Shown piece by piece: positions 9,243 through 17,111 of a stretch of 64,000 nt of DNA. Within the stretch, counting starts at the first letter, position 1. Every line of letters starts with the position of its first letter. A program made the translations under genes and the position numbers. The stretch is from Bradyrhizobium sp. BR 10289 (GTDB taxonomy: Bacteria > Pseudomonadota > Alphaproteobacteria > Rhizobiales > Xanthobacteraceae), in the NCBI RefSeq assembly GCF_019455385.1, contig NZ_JACOFR010000032.1, positions 20,149 to 84,148 of the forward strand, read 5' to 3'. The notes under the pieces are model-generated. The model did not search any database. It worked only from the letters and a program-made list of their open reading frames with translations, and was not told the DNA's origin.

Positions 9243-9378
9243 GCGCCCCCTCCCCCGCTTGCGGGGGAGGGTTGGGGAGAGGGTGTCTCAACTCGCGAGA
9301 GCCCCCCAGAGGAAAGAACCCTCACCCGCATCGCATCTCGCGATGCGATGCGACCTCTCCCGCAAGCGGGAGAGGTGA
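9243..9378. repeat. Palindromic repeat pair, family A
   Basis: Two inverted modules are present: CTCCCCCGCTTGCGGGGGAG near 9247-9266, and CTCTCCCGCAAGCGGGAGAG near 9355-9374. Between them lies CATCGCATCTCGCGATGCGATG. The element occupies the gap between the binding-protein and beta-propeller genes and would form strong mRNA hairpins there. An in-frame extension of the beta-propeller gene through this element is an artefact. Confidence 0.75.
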
Positions 9379-9404
9379 AGCCAACCCGTAGCGGAACGTG
9401 GCTC

Positions 9405-10364
9405 ATGTGGCGCGTTGGACTTCTGTCCGGACTGTTGCTGGCGGCCGCGCCCGCACATGCGTTCATTGCCTATGTCTCGAACGAGAAGAGCAACACGGTC
9501 TCGGTGATCGACACCGACAGCTGGACGGTGACGAAGACCATCAAGGTCGGTCAGCGCCCGCGCGGTATCGAGTTCACGCGTGACGGGAAATTCGTGATGG
9601 TCGCGGTCGGCGATGACGACACCATCCAGGTCATCGACGCCAAGACGCAAGCCGTGGTGGACAGCCTGCCGTCCGGCCCCGACCCGGAACTGTTCGCCCA
9701 GGATGCGGCGGGAAAAATTCTCTATGTCGCCAACGAGAACGACAATACGGTCACCGTGATCGACTTGGAGAAACGCACCCGCCTCGGCGATATCCAGGTC
9801 GGCGTCGAGCCCGAGGGGATGACCATCAGCCCCGACGGCAAGATTCTGATCAACACGTCGGAAACGACCAACATGGCGCATTTCATCGACACCAGTTCGC
9901 GCCAGATCGTCGCCAATGTGCTGGTCGACGCGCGGCCGCGCTATGCCGAGTTCAAGCACGATGCTTCCGAAGTCTGGATATCCTCCGAGATCGGCGGCAC
10001 CGTCTCGGTCATCGATCCCGGAAAGCACGAGGTGATCGGCAAGGTCAATTTCGAGATTCCGGGCCTGCGGAAAGAGGCGATCCAGCCGGTCGGCATCGCC
10101 ATGACCAAGGACGACAAGACCGCCTTCGTCGCGCTCGGCCCCGCCAACCGCGTCGCCGTGGTCGATGTCGGCGCGCGCAAGGTGACCAAATATCTGCTGG
10201 TCGGACAGCGCGTCTGGCACATGGCGTTCACGCCTGATGAAAAATACCTGCTCACCACCAACGGCGTGTCGAACGACGTCTCCGTCATCGACGTCGCCGC
10301 GCAAAAGGTGATCAAGACCATTCAGGTGGGCGAACTGCCCTGGGGCATCACGATCGCGCCATGA
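9405..10364 (+). CDS. PQQ-associated YVTN beta-propeller protein
   Basis: This 319-residue periplasmic protein has a signal peptide (MWRVGLLSGLLLAAAPAHA) and about seven YVTN-type blades: AYVSNEKSNTVSVIDT, VGDDDTIQVID, YVANENDNTVTVID, VWISSEIGGTVSVID, FVALGPANRVAVVD, LTTNGVSNDVSVID. It matches the PQQ-dependent-catabolism-associated beta-propeller family. It lacks the tryptophan docking motifs and active-site residues of quinoprotein dehydrogenases, so it is more likely a binding or scaffold partner of the transporter. Its stop overlaps the ATPase start as ATGA, showing translational coupling. The start is the ATG at 9405, just before the signal sequence. Confidence 0.88.
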   Translation: MWRVGLLSGLLLAAAPAHAFIAYVSNEKSNTVSVIDTDSWTVTKTIKVGQRPRGIEFTRDGKFVMVAVGDDDTIQVIDAKTQAVVDSLPSGPDPELFAQDAAGKILYVANENDNTVTVIDLEKRTRLGDIQVGVEPEGMTISPDGKILINTSETTNMAHFIDTSSRQIVANVLVDARPRYAEFKHDASEVWISSEIGGTVSVIDPGKHEVIGKVNFEIPGLRKEAIQPVGIAMTKDDKTAFVALGPANRVAVVDVGARKVTKYLLVGQRVWHMAFTPDEKYLLTTNGVSNDVSVIDVAAQKVIKTIQVGELPWGITIAP

Positions 10365-11170
10365 CCAGCCCTGCTCCCATCGCCGAGCCACGCGAAGCGC
10401 CCCGCCCCGATCCGGGCGCGGTGCCGGCGCTGTCGATCGACGGCGTCAGCCATTTGTATGGCCCGCGGCGCGCGTTGATGGACGTCTCCTTCAATGTACA
10501 GCCTGCAAGCTTTACCGCGCTGCTCGGGCTCAACGGTGCCGGCAAGAGCACGCTGTTCTCGCTGATCACACGCCTGTTCGGCATCCAGACCGGCCGCGTC
10601 GGCATTTTCGGCCACGACGTCGGCAAGAGCCCCGGAGAAGCGTTGCGGCTGCTCGGCGTCGTATTCCAGCCGCGCACGCTCGATCTCGATCTGTCGCTGA
10701 CGCAGAACCTGCTCTATCACGCCGCGCTGCACGGCATCAGCCGCCGCGAAGCCCGCGCGCGAGCTGCCGAGCTGCTCGATCGCATCGGGCTCTCTGATCG
10801 CGCCGCCAGCAAGGTGCGCGATCTCTCCGGCGGCCAGATGCGGCGGCTGGAGATCGCCCGCGCCCTGCTGCACCGGCCGCGCCTGCTGCTGCTGGATGAG
10901 CCGACCGTCGGCCTCGACGTCAAGGCGCGCGCCGACATCATCAGCCATGTCCGCCAGCTCGTGACCGAGCAAGGCATCGGCGTGCTCTGGGCGACGCACC
11001 TGTTCGACGAGATCATGGCCGGCGACGATCTGGTGGTGCTGCACCAGGGCAAGGTGCTGGCGCAGGGACCGATGAACCGCGTCATCACCGAAGCCGGCGC
11101 CCAGGACGTCAACACCGCCTTTATGCGCCTCACCGGCGCGCAAACCATGCCGGCGGGCGGCGGCGCATGA
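10361..11170 (+). CDS. ABC transporter ATPase, PQQ-associated system (LutE-like)
   Basis: This 269-residue cytoplasmic ATPase has Walker A GLNGAGKST, a Q-loop, the signature LSGGQMRRLEIARALL, Walker B LLLLDEPTVGLD and an H-loop (VLWATHLFD). It is the exporter/ABC-2-type class, like NodI/CcmA, with a long N-terminal leader. Its ATG overlaps the beta-propeller stop and its own stop overlaps the permease start (both ATGA), so the set is translated together. It powers the permease at 11167. The direction of transport cannot be read from the sequence. Confidence 0.92.
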   Translation: MTSPAPIAEPREAPRPDPGAVPALSIDGVSHLYGPRRALMDVSFNVQPASFTALLGLNGAGKSTLFSLITRLFGIQTGRVGIFGHDVGKSPGEALRLLGVVFQPRTLDLDLSLTQNLLYHAALHGISRREARARAAELLDRIGLSDRAASKVRDLSGGQMRRLEIARALLHRPRLLLLDEPTVGLDVKARADIISHVRQLVTEQGIGVLWATHLFDEIMAGDDLVVLHQGKVLAQGPMNRVITEAGAQDVNTAFMRLTGAQTMPAGGGA

Positions 11171-12015
11171 GCAGCATCACTACGCGCGAGGCACCGCGCG
11201 GCTTCTCGACCTCCGAGTACATGACCTGCCTCACCGGCATTGTCTGGCGCGAGGGCCTGCGCTTCCTGCATCAGCGCGAGCGCTTCGTTTCCGCGCTGGT
11301 GCGGCCGCTGGTGTGGCTGTTCATCTTTGCCGCCGGCTTCCGTCAGGTGCTCGGCATTTCCATCATCCCTCCTTACGAGACCTACATCCTCTACGAGGTC
11401 TATATCGCGCCGGGACTGATGGCGATGATCCAGCTGTTCAATGGCATGCAGTCCTCGCTCTCGATGGTCTATGACCGCGAGATGGGCAATATGCGGACGC
11501 TGCTGGTGAGCCCGCTGCCGCGCGGCTTCCTCCTGTTCTGCAAGCTGCTTGCGGGCACCGCGGTGTCGCTGCTCCAGGTCTATGCGTTCCTGCTGATCGC
11601 CTGGTTCTGGGACATCACCCCGCCGCCCTCGGGCTATCTCACGGTGCTGCCGGCGCTGGTGCTGTCCGGATTGATGCTGGGCTCGCTCGGCATGCTGATC
11701 TCGTCCGGCATCAAGCAGCTGGAGAATTTTGCCGGCGTGATGAATTTTGTGATTTTCCCGATGTTCTTCGCATCCTCCGCGCTCTATCCGCTATGGCGCG
11801 TCCAGGAGGGCAGCCCCTATCTCTATTACCTCTGCGAGGCCAATCCATTCACCCATGCAGTCGAGCTGATCCGGTTTGCGCTGTATGGACAGATCAACTG
11901 GATCTCGCTGGCGGTGGTCGCGGGCTGCACAATCGTCTTCATGATCGGCGCGATTTGGGCCTATGATCCCTCGCGCGGGCTGACGCGACGAGGCCCTGCG
12001 GGAGGCGAAGGATGA
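11167..12015 (+). CDS. ABC-2-type permease, PQQ-associated system (LutF-like)
   Basis: This 282-residue inner-membrane protein has about six transmembrane segments. They include VRPLVWLFIFAAGF, LLQVYAFLLIAWFW, LPALVLSGLMLGSLGMLIS, NFVIFPMFFASSALYPL and LAVVAGCTIVFMIGAIWAY. The ABC-2 membrane core motif is visible at EMGNMRTLLVSPLPRGFLL. It is coupled by ATGA overlaps to the ATPase upstream and the small exported protein downstream. ABC-2 permeases usually export, yet this one is genetically tied to a periplasmic binding protein, which makes the transport direction an open question. Confidence 0.9.
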   Translation: MSSITTREAPRGFSTSEYMTCLTGIVWREGLRFLHQRERFVSALVRPLVWLFIFAAGFRQVLGISIIPPYETYILYEVYIAPGLMAMIQLFNGMQSSLSMVYDREMGNMRTLLVSPLPRGFLLFCKLLAGTAVSLLQVYAFLLIAWFWDITPPPSGYLTVLPALVLSGLMLGSLGMLISSGIKQLENFAGVMNFVIFPMFFASSALYPLWRVQEGSPYLYYLCEANPFTHAVELIRFALYGQINWISLAVVAGCTIVFMIGAIWAYDPSRGLTRRGPAGGEG

Positions 12016-12626
12016 TCGTTCGGGTTTGGGCGGTGGCGGTTCTGACGCTCGCGGCTGCGAGCACGGCCGTGCACGCGGCCGATCCGCGCTATCCCAACTG
12101 GCCCTGCGCACAGGCCAAGGTGCCCGAGATCTCGCTCGCCGCCGTCTGGGCCGGCCCGGAGCTCGGCGACGCCGAGACCAAATGGAAGGACGACGCCAAG
12201 GTGGCCGCGCTGGTGTCAAAGCTTTCGGCGCGCAAGACGCCGATGGACGAGGCCGAAAAATCCGTAAAGGAATTTTTGTCCGGCTCCGGGTCGGACAAGA
12301 CCGCCAACGCCAAGCTGCTGTTCGCGGGCCTGTTCGACACGCTCAACGCCCAGCGCTCCCAGGTCATGAACGGGCTCGAACGCGTCAGCCGCAAGCAGCG
12401 CGACGCCGCCGACAAGATCCGGGAAGAAACCATTCAGCTCCAGGCGCTGCAGGGCGCAAGCTCGCGCGACGACGCCAAGGTCGACGCGCTCAGCAATGAG
12501 CTGATCTGGAAGACCCGCATCTTCGAGGACCGCAACAAGGTGGTGCGATTCGTCTGCGAGGTTCCCACCGCGATCGATCAGCGCCTGTTCGCGCTGGGCC
12601 GCTTGATCCAGCAGGAAATGGAATAG
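12012..12626 (+). CDS. Periplasmic helical protein of the quinoprotein transporter operon
   Basis: This 204-residue protein begins with a signal peptide (MIVRVWAVAVLTLAAASTAVHA). The mature start DPRYPNWPCAQAKVPEISLAAVWAGP is followed by long charged helices (RSQVMNGLERVSRKQRDAADKIREETIQLQAL) likely to form a coiled coil. There are two cysteines, one near each end (WPCAQ and VRFVCEVP), possibly a disulfide. I do not recognise a named family. It is the last gene of the ATGA-coupled set, so it probably serves the transporter as a periplasmic partner. Confidence 0.75.
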   Translation: MIVRVWAVAVLTLAAASTAVHAADPRYPNWPCAQAKVPEISLAAVWAGPELGDAETKWKDDAKVAALVSKLSARKTPMDEAEKSVKEFLSGSGSDKTANAKLLFAGLFDTLNAQRSQVMNGLERVSRKQRDAADKIREETIQLQALQGASSRDDAKVDALSNELIWKTRIFEDRNKVVRFVCEVPTAIDQRLFALGRLIQQEME

Positions 12627-12650
12627 CGTCAGCCTCGCTGACGGCTTTCG
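12627..12650 (+). terminator. Possible weak terminator after the transporter operon
   Basis: A perfect 7-bp stem CGTCAGC-CTC-GCTGACG (12627-12643) begins just after the stop codon and is followed by GCTTTC. The T-run is short, so rho-independent activity is only possible. Confidence 0.35.
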
Positions 12651-12760
12651 GATAAGTTCCCCGATATCAACGCGATCGTTAACCTTTGGCGGCTGTTTGC
12701 CGGAACCAAATCGGACTAGGATGGCTTGTCGATGTGAATCTCGAATGCCGGGAGGCCTCG

Positions 12761-13060
12761 ATGGGAACCACGAAATTCATCCTCGCAGGCGCTGCGGTCA
12801 TCAGCATGCTCGCATCCAGTGCCTTCGCCGACGACTTGACCGGAATGGTCACGAGGATCGATCGGCTCAACAACACGATCTCGATCCAGCAGATGCAGAA
12901 GGGCACGGTCGGCGGCAGCGCTGGCGGCGCCGGCGCGCTGCAGCAGTTCAAGGCCAAGGACGCCGCGATGCTTGATGCCGTGCATGCGGGCGATCGGGTG
13001 ACGTACTCGGCGACGGACAATAACGGCGCCGGGACGCTAACGAAGCTGCAGAAGCAGTAG
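12761..13060 (+). CDS. Small exported CusF-like protein
   Basis: This 99-residue protein has a signal peptide (MGTTKFILAGAAVISMLASSAFA). The mature domain resembles the small OB-like CusF/DUF1344 fold: DLTGMVTRIDRLNNTISIQQM, then QFKAKDAAMLDAVHAGDRVTYSATDNNGAGTLTKLQ. A glycine/alanine-rich insert (GGSAGGAGA) replaces the usual middle segment. The CusF copper-site Trp and its Met/His partners are not evident, so metal binding is unproven. The start is supported by GGGAGG upstream of the ATG. It lies between the transporter operon and the convergent CxxxCW gene. Confidence 0.7.
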   Translation: MGTTKFILAGAAVISMLASSAFADDLTGMVTRIDRLNNTISIQQMQKGTVGGSAGGAGALQQFKAKDAAMLDAVHAGDRVTYSATDNNGAGTLTKLQKQ

Positions 13061-13082
13061 TTTCAGCTCTCCGCTTGCACCG

Positions 13083-13168
13083 CCGTCATGGCCGGGCCTG
13101 TCCCGGCCATCCACGCCTAGCCGCGCGGCCGAAGAACGTGGATGCCTGGGACAGTTTCGGGCAAGACG
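13083..13168. repeat. Palindromic repeat, family B (degenerate copy)
   Basis: The sequence has GTCATGGCCGGGCCTGTCCC on the left and GAACGTGGATGCCTGGGACA on the right. This is the same family as the better-preserved copy at 16552-16640. It sits between convergent genes. The right arm here has diverged from perfect pairing. Confidence 0.65.
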
Positions 13169-13176
13169 AGCCTGAG

Positions 13177-13734
13177 TTACTGTTCCGGCCGCGGCTCCGG
13201 CTGCGCCTCTTCGGTCGGCAGCTTCGCGCGCTCCCAGCCGTCGGTGCCGTCGGGGTACCAGGCAATGTTGGAATAGCCGTAAGCCAGCGCGCGCTTGGCA
13301 GCGTTCCACGACATCCAGCAATCGGCGAGGCAGTAGATCACCAGCAGAGCGGCCTTGTCGCCGTGCGATGCATTTGAAAGGCCACGCTGGAAATAATCGT
13401 CCATAGCCGGCGGCAGCGTGCCGTAGCCGGTGTCCGGCAGCCACAGGCTGCCCGGAATGTTTTTCCGCGGGGTATCGCGCCAGACTGTGCCCTCCGGCAG
13501 GTTCTTCGGCTTCGGTGGCCGCGGCAGCACGTCGATGAACGCACCGCTCTTCGCGCGCCAGATCGCCTCAGCCTCTTCCGTCGTGAGCACGCGGGCGCCG
13601 GCCAGGGTCGCCGGCACGGGGGCGCGGTAATTGTCCGTGCGAAAGCCCTCGGGCTCGAACGGCTCCTGCTGCTGCGCCGATGCCGGGGCGAGCAGCACCG
13701 CAGCGACGAGCGCAGCGGCGATCCGCCGCCTCAT
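13177..13734 (-). CDS. PQQ-catabolism-associated CxxxCW (rhodanese-like) protein
   Basis: This 185-residue periplasmic protein follows a signal peptide (MRRRIAAALVAAVLLAPASA). The domain is rhodanese-like, with AEAIWRAKSGAFIDVLPRP early and LLVIYCLADCWMSWNAAKRALAYGY late. The hallmark is Cys135-x3-Cys139-Trp140, the CxxxCW motif of a family tied to PQQ alcohol oxidation loci and thought to bind or relay a redox group. Its ATG overlaps the upstream xoxJ stop (ATGA), so the two are co-translated. It probably acts with the neighbouring SoxYZ-like carrier and metallohydrolase. The biochemical role is unproven. Confidence 0.88.
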   Translation of the reverse strand: MRRRIAAALVAAVLLAPASAQQQEPFEPEGFRTDNYRAPVPATLAGARVLTTEEAEAIWRAKSGAFIDVLPRPPKPKNLPEGTVWRDTPRKNIPGSLWLPDTGYGTLPPAMDDYFQRGLSNASHGDKAALLVIYCLADCWMSWNAAKRALAYGYSNIAWYPDGTDGWERAKLPTEEAQPEPRPEQ

Positions 13735-14612
13735 GGTGCCTTCTTGGCCGTCTCCGCGCCAAGCGGCTTGTCGTTCTCGTCGAGCAGAGGCACGCCGAAG
13801 TCGGTCAGGATCTTGTTGATCTCGCCCTGGTTCTCCTGGATCAGCTTGTTGAGCTGCCGCTTCCAGTTCTGGTCCGCGGGCCTGACGCCCATGCCGATGC
13901 GATAGACCAGTTTTGGTCCGGTGGTCTCCTTCACCAGCGGCGTGACATGCATCGCGCCGACCTTCTTCGCATAATACCCCGCCATCGGTCCCCACAGCAC
14001 GCCGGCGTCGATCTTGCCGCTGGCGAGGTCATCGATCATGGCCTGCGCGGAATTGTCGTAGCGGGTGTCGATCATCAGCGGATAGGGCTTTGCGTCCCCC
14101 ATCAGGCCCGCGAGCGCCATGTTGGTGGCGGGCGGCGTGCCGGCGACGATGCCGACATGCTTGCCCTTGAGCCTTGCATCCTCCAGCGTGTCGACATCCT
14201 CGAGCCCGCTGCCAGCCTTCGAGACCAGCGCATAGGACGTGCGGTAATAGGGATTGGTCCCCTGCACGAGGTCGTCACCTTGCGGAAAGCCCATGATGAC
14301 GTCGCAGCGATGCGCGCCCAGCGTCATCCGCACGAAGCCGGTCGCCTGCGGAAAGAACACGTAGTCGAGCTTCTTCTGGAGCTTGTCCGCGAAGAGCTCG
14401 GCGAGCTTGTTCTCCAGCCCCTCGCCCTTCTCGTTGGAGAACGGCAGATTGCGCGGATCGGCGCAAACCCGCAGCACTTTCGGATCGACCAGCTCGAACG
14501 AGAGGTCGCCGGTCTCGCTGGTCTGCGCCAGGGCGGCGTCGCCCAGCGCGCAGGAGGCAACCAGGGCCCACAGTGAAAACAACCAGCGACGATGTCGTCC
14601 GGCCTCCGTCAT
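13731..14612 (-). CDS. xoxJ: XoxJ-like periplasmic binding protein
   Basis: This 293-residue protein has a signal peptide and a solute-binding-protein fold of the MoxJ/XoxJ family: LRVCADPRNLPFSNEKGEGLENKLAELFADKL, GAHRCDVIMGFPQ, IGMGVRPADQNWKRQLNKLIQ. The ATG at 14612 is preceded by AGGAGGAAGCG, a strong ribosome site, so the longer upstream frame is rejected. XoxJ proteins accompany lanthanide methanol dehydrogenases and are thought to interact with or activate the enzyme rather than import a nutrient. The gene is coupled to the CxxxCW gene and divergent from the metallohydrolase. A second homologue lies at 24219. Confidence 0.88.
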   Translation of the reverse strand: MTEAGRHRRWLFSLWALVASCALGDAALAQTSETGDLSFELVDPKVLRVCADPRNLPFSNEKGEGLENKLAELFADKLQKKLDYVFFPQATGFVRMTLGAHRCDVIMGFPQGDDLVQGTNPYYRTSYALVSKAGSGLEDVDTLEDARLKGKHVGIVAGTPPATNMALAGLMGDAKPYPLMIDTRYDNSAQAMIDDLASGKIDAGVLWGPMAGYYAKKVGAMHVTPLVKETTGPKLVYRIGMGVRPADQNWKRQLNKLIQENQGEINKILTDFGVPLLDENDKPLGAETAKKAP

Positions 14613-14643
14613 CGCGCTTCCTCCTCGTTTCATTCGAGTGCTA

Positions 14644-14690
14644 TCCATGCAACGCATGGACGCACCATGTTTTGCCAACTTTGTGTTGGC
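14644..14690. promoter_or_regulatory. Two inverted repeats in the xoxJ/metallohydrolase divergent promoter
   Basis: Two perfect dyads lie in the 128 bp between the divergent starts. One is TCCATGC-AAC-GCATGGA at 14644-14660; the other is GCCAAC-TTTGT-GTTGGC at 14674-14690. They are placed where a regulator could control both genes. No protein can be assigned to them from the sequence alone. Confidence 0.4.
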
Positions 14691-14740
14691 TTGTCGTGCT
14701 GCAGTGCAACGCGGCCGATCCTTTGAACTGAGGCGGAAAC

Positions 14741-15667
14741 GTGTCTCGCATCGCTCTCGTGATCGCAGCCTTGTCCCTGCTGGGGTCGACAACGCTAGCA
14801 CGCGCCGGGACGGTCGAATTGCCTGTGAGCGAAGTCGCCCCCGGAATCTTCGTGCACTCGGGGACCATCGCCCTGATGACCCGCGAGAATGAGGGCGACA
14901 TCGCCAATGTCGGCTTCATCGTGGGAGACGATGCGGTCGCCGTGATCGACACCGGCGGCAGCTTGCGCGAAGGCGAGGCGCTGCTCGCGGCGGTGCGGGC
15001 GCGCACTACAAAACCGATCCGCTATGTCATCAACACCCACGGCCATCCCGACCATGTCTTCGGCAATGCGGCCTTCGTTGCCGAGGGAACCAGCTTCGTC
15101 GGCCACAGCAGGCTGCCGCAGGCGCTGGCGACACGGGGACCGTTCTATCTCGACAATTTTAGACGCATCATGGGCAATGAGCTGATCGATCCCGTGAAGA
15201 TCGTGCCGCCGACGATGCTGGTGAAGGACGCGTTGACGCTCGATCTCGGATCGCGCCGGCTGGCTTTGCGGGCTTGGCCGGCCGGGCACAGCGACAATGA
15301 TCTGACGGTGTTCGACGAGAGGAGCAAGACGCTGTTCGCGGGCGACCTCGTCTTCCTCCACCATATCCCGGTGATGGACGGCAGTATCCGCGGCTGGCTC
15401 GGCACGATCGGGGAACTCGAAAAGATCCCCGCGCAGCGCGTCGTCCCGGGTCACGGGCCTGTGAGCGAGTGGCCAGCCGCGCTGAGTGATGAACGCCGTT
15501 ACCTGTCAACGCTGCTGTCCGACGTCCGCGCCCTGAACAAGAAGGGCGCGCCGATCCGCGCTGCCGCGGACAAGGCGGCAGCTGAGGAGCGGCCGCACTG
15601 GCAATTGTTCGACGACTACAACGCCCGCAACGCAACTGCAGCATTTTCGGAAATTGAATGGGAGTAG
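14741..15667 (+). CDS. Quinoprotein relay system zinc metallohydrolase
   Basis: This 308-residue exported metallo-beta-lactamase-fold protein has a signal peptide (MSRIALVIAALSLLGSTTLARA). The zinc motif is H100-G-H102-P-D104-H105, with further ligands in WPAGHSDNDLTV, LFAGDLVFLHHIP and VVPGHGPVSEW. It matches the SoxH-related metallohydrolases that co-occur with quinoprotein dehydrogenases and SoxYZ-like carriers. The start is a GTG at 14741 with GAGGCGGAA upstream. It is followed at once by the SoxYZ-like gene. The likely role is hydrolysing a species bound to the carrier, but the substrate is unknown. Confidence 0.87.
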   Translation: MSRIALVIAALSLLGSTTLARAGTVELPVSEVAPGIFVHSGTIALMTRENEGDIANVGFIVGDDAVAVIDTGGSLREGEALLAAVRARTTKPIRYVINTHGHPDHVFGNAAFVAEGTSFVGHSRLPQALATRGPFYLDNFRRIMGNELIDPVKIVPPTMLVKDALTLDLGSRRLALRAWPAGHSDNDLTVFDERSKTLFAGDLVFLHHIPVMDGSIRGWLGTIGELEKIPAQRVVPGHGPVSEWPAALSDERRYLSTLLSDVRALNKKGAPIRAAADKAAAEERPHWQLFDDYNARNATAAFSEIEWE

Positions 15668-15723
15668 CGGACGCGCTACGCTGCAGCAGGAGATCAGCTT
15701 CGCTGACTCCGGGGACCATGACC

Positions 15724-16542
15724 ATGACGGGACGCACACGCCGCCTGCCCCTGATCGCCGCATTGCTCGGCATCGCGTTCGCCGTGCCGGCGCAGGCTGA
15801 AGAGGCCTATGATCCCTGGCCGGGCCTGGTGCAGGATATCTTCAACAACCGGGCGATGAACGACGGCAACGGCGTCATCGGCATCGAGATGCCGTATCGT
15901 GCCGAGGACGCGGCGATCGTCCCGGTGACCCTGCGCAGCAAGCTGTCGCCCGGCGACAGCAGGCGGATCCGTTCGATCACGCTGGTGATCGACCGCAATC
16001 CCGCGCCGATGGCGGCCAAATTCGAGCTTGGCGCGGATGCCAACGTCACCGAGATCTCCACCCGCGTGCGCGTCAACAACTACACCGACGTCCATGCCGT
16101 CGCCGAGCTCAGCGACGGCCAGCTCTATGTCTCCAAGGTTTATGTGAAGGCCTCGGGCGGATGCTCCGCGCCGGCCGGAAAGAACGCCGAGGAAGCCAAC
16201 AACCGCCTCGGCCAGATGCGCTACCGGCAATTCGCCCGTGAGGACGCACCGGCGAGCCGCGTCCGCGAGGCGCAGATCATGATCGGCCATCCCAACAATT
16301 CCGGCCTGCAAATGGACCAGGTCACGCAGCTCTACATTCCCGCCTTCTTCGTCAACCAGCTCAAGCTGACCCAGGACGACAGCCTGGTATTGTCGATGGA
16401 AGGCGGCATCTCGATCTCGGAGGATCCCAATCTGCGCTTCACCTACGTGTCCAATGGCGCGAAGCGTTTTCGCGCGGAAGCAAAGGACACGGATGGGCAC
16501 GTGTTCCGCAATGAGTGGGACGTGGAGAAGCCGGGGACGTAG
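15724..16542 (+). CDS. Quinoprotein-associated SoxYZ-like carrier
   Basis: This 272-residue periplasmic protein has a signal peptide (RRLPLIAALLGIAFAVPAQA). A SoxY-like domain (RAEDAAIVPVTLRSKL, SITLVIDRNPAPMAAKFEL, SKVYVKASGGCSAP) is fused to a SoxZ-like domain (EAQIMIGHPNNSGLQMDQVTQLYIPAFFVNQL, SEDPNLRFTYV). In SoxY a Cys in a GGC motif carries the substrate covalently; here Cys147 in SGGCSAP is the counterpart, internal because of the fusion. I preferred the ATG at 15724 for its spacing from GGGGA; 15718 and 15658 are alternatives. It probably works with the metallohydrolase upstream and the CxxxCW protein. Confidence 0.87.
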   Translation: MTGRTRRLPLIAALLGIAFAVPAQAEEAYDPWPGLVQDIFNNRAMNDGNGVIGIEMPYRAEDAAIVPVTLRSKLSPGDSRRIRSITLVIDRNPAPMAAKFELGADANVTEISTRVRVNNYTDVHAVAELSDGQLYVSKVYVKASGGCSAPAGKNAEEANNRLGQMRYRQFAREDAPASRVREAQIMIGHPNNSGLQMDQVTQLYIPAFFVNQLKLTQDDSLVLSMEGGISISEDPNLRFTYVSNGAKRFRAEAKDTDGHVFRNEWDVEKPGT

Positions 16543-16551
16543 CTCTCTCCG

Positions 16552-16640
16552 TCGTCATGGCCCGGGCTTGTCCCGGCCATCCTCGAACTTCGTGTCAGAC
16601 CAAAGAACGTGGATGCCCGGGACAAGCCCGGCCATGACGG
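16552..16640. repeat. Palindromic repeat, family B
   Basis: The arms GTCATGGCCCGGGCTTGTCC and ATGCCCGGGACAAGCCCGGC form a long imperfect inverted repeat between convergent genes. It is the best-preserved copy of family B in the window; a degenerate copy lies at 13083-13168. Such elements are common between genes in Bradyrhizobium. Confidence 0.75.
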
Positions 16641-16664
16641 CAACAATTTGCATCGCGTAAGGCG

Positions 16665-17024
16665 CTAAAAGCACCTCACCTCGGCCTCTGCCTGCGCTCG
16701 TCTCAGATCATTCACCGCCGAGTTCGCCTGCTCCGAGGTCCGGAACTGGACGCCGAGATTGCCGCGGACCTGGGACATGCTCAGTGCGGTCTCCGCGGTG
16801 ACGTAGCGGTCATAGGGCACGATCGAGGCGACCACATCGATCGAGCAGGAACATTGTTCGATCGACTGCCGTGACTCGCCGTTGGCTTTCATGCAGCCAT
16901 AAACGTATTCGGCGCGCGCTGCGGTCGGATAGTCGTTCACCTCCTCGGCCCGCGCCACGGATGCGGTCGCGGCCCATACCGCCAATGCGGCGACAATCGG
17001 TCGTAGCAGTCCCGCCGAATTCAT
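16665..17024 (-). CDS. Small exported four-cysteine protein
   Basis: This 119-residue protein has a signal peptide (MNSAGLLRPIVAALAVWAATASVARA). The compact mature domain has four cysteines (VYGCMK, EQCSCSID, EVRCF) that probably form two disulfides in the periplasm. I do not recognise a family. It lies within the quinoprotein accessory region and is divergent from the ABC binding protein at 17112. The consistent codon bias and clear signal peptide support a real gene. Confidence 0.72.
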   Translation of the reverse strand: MNSAGLLRPIVAALAVWAATASVARAEEVNDYPTAARAEYVYGCMKANGESRQSIEQCSCSIDVVASIVPYDRYVTAETALSMSQVRGNLGVQFRTSEQANSAVNDLRRAQAEAEVRCF

Positions 17025-17111
17025 GAGCGTCCTCCCGCTGGTTGCGACGAAAGCTATGCTATGCGTATTGTCCTGAGAAGTGCTCGATCAGCAGAAACGG
17101 CTCACAAGGCG

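Noticed and set aside
9213..9404. 64-residue N-terminal extension of the beta-propeller protein
   Set aside because: It reads through a palindromic repeat and would bury the signal peptide. The ATG at 9405 directly precedes the signal.
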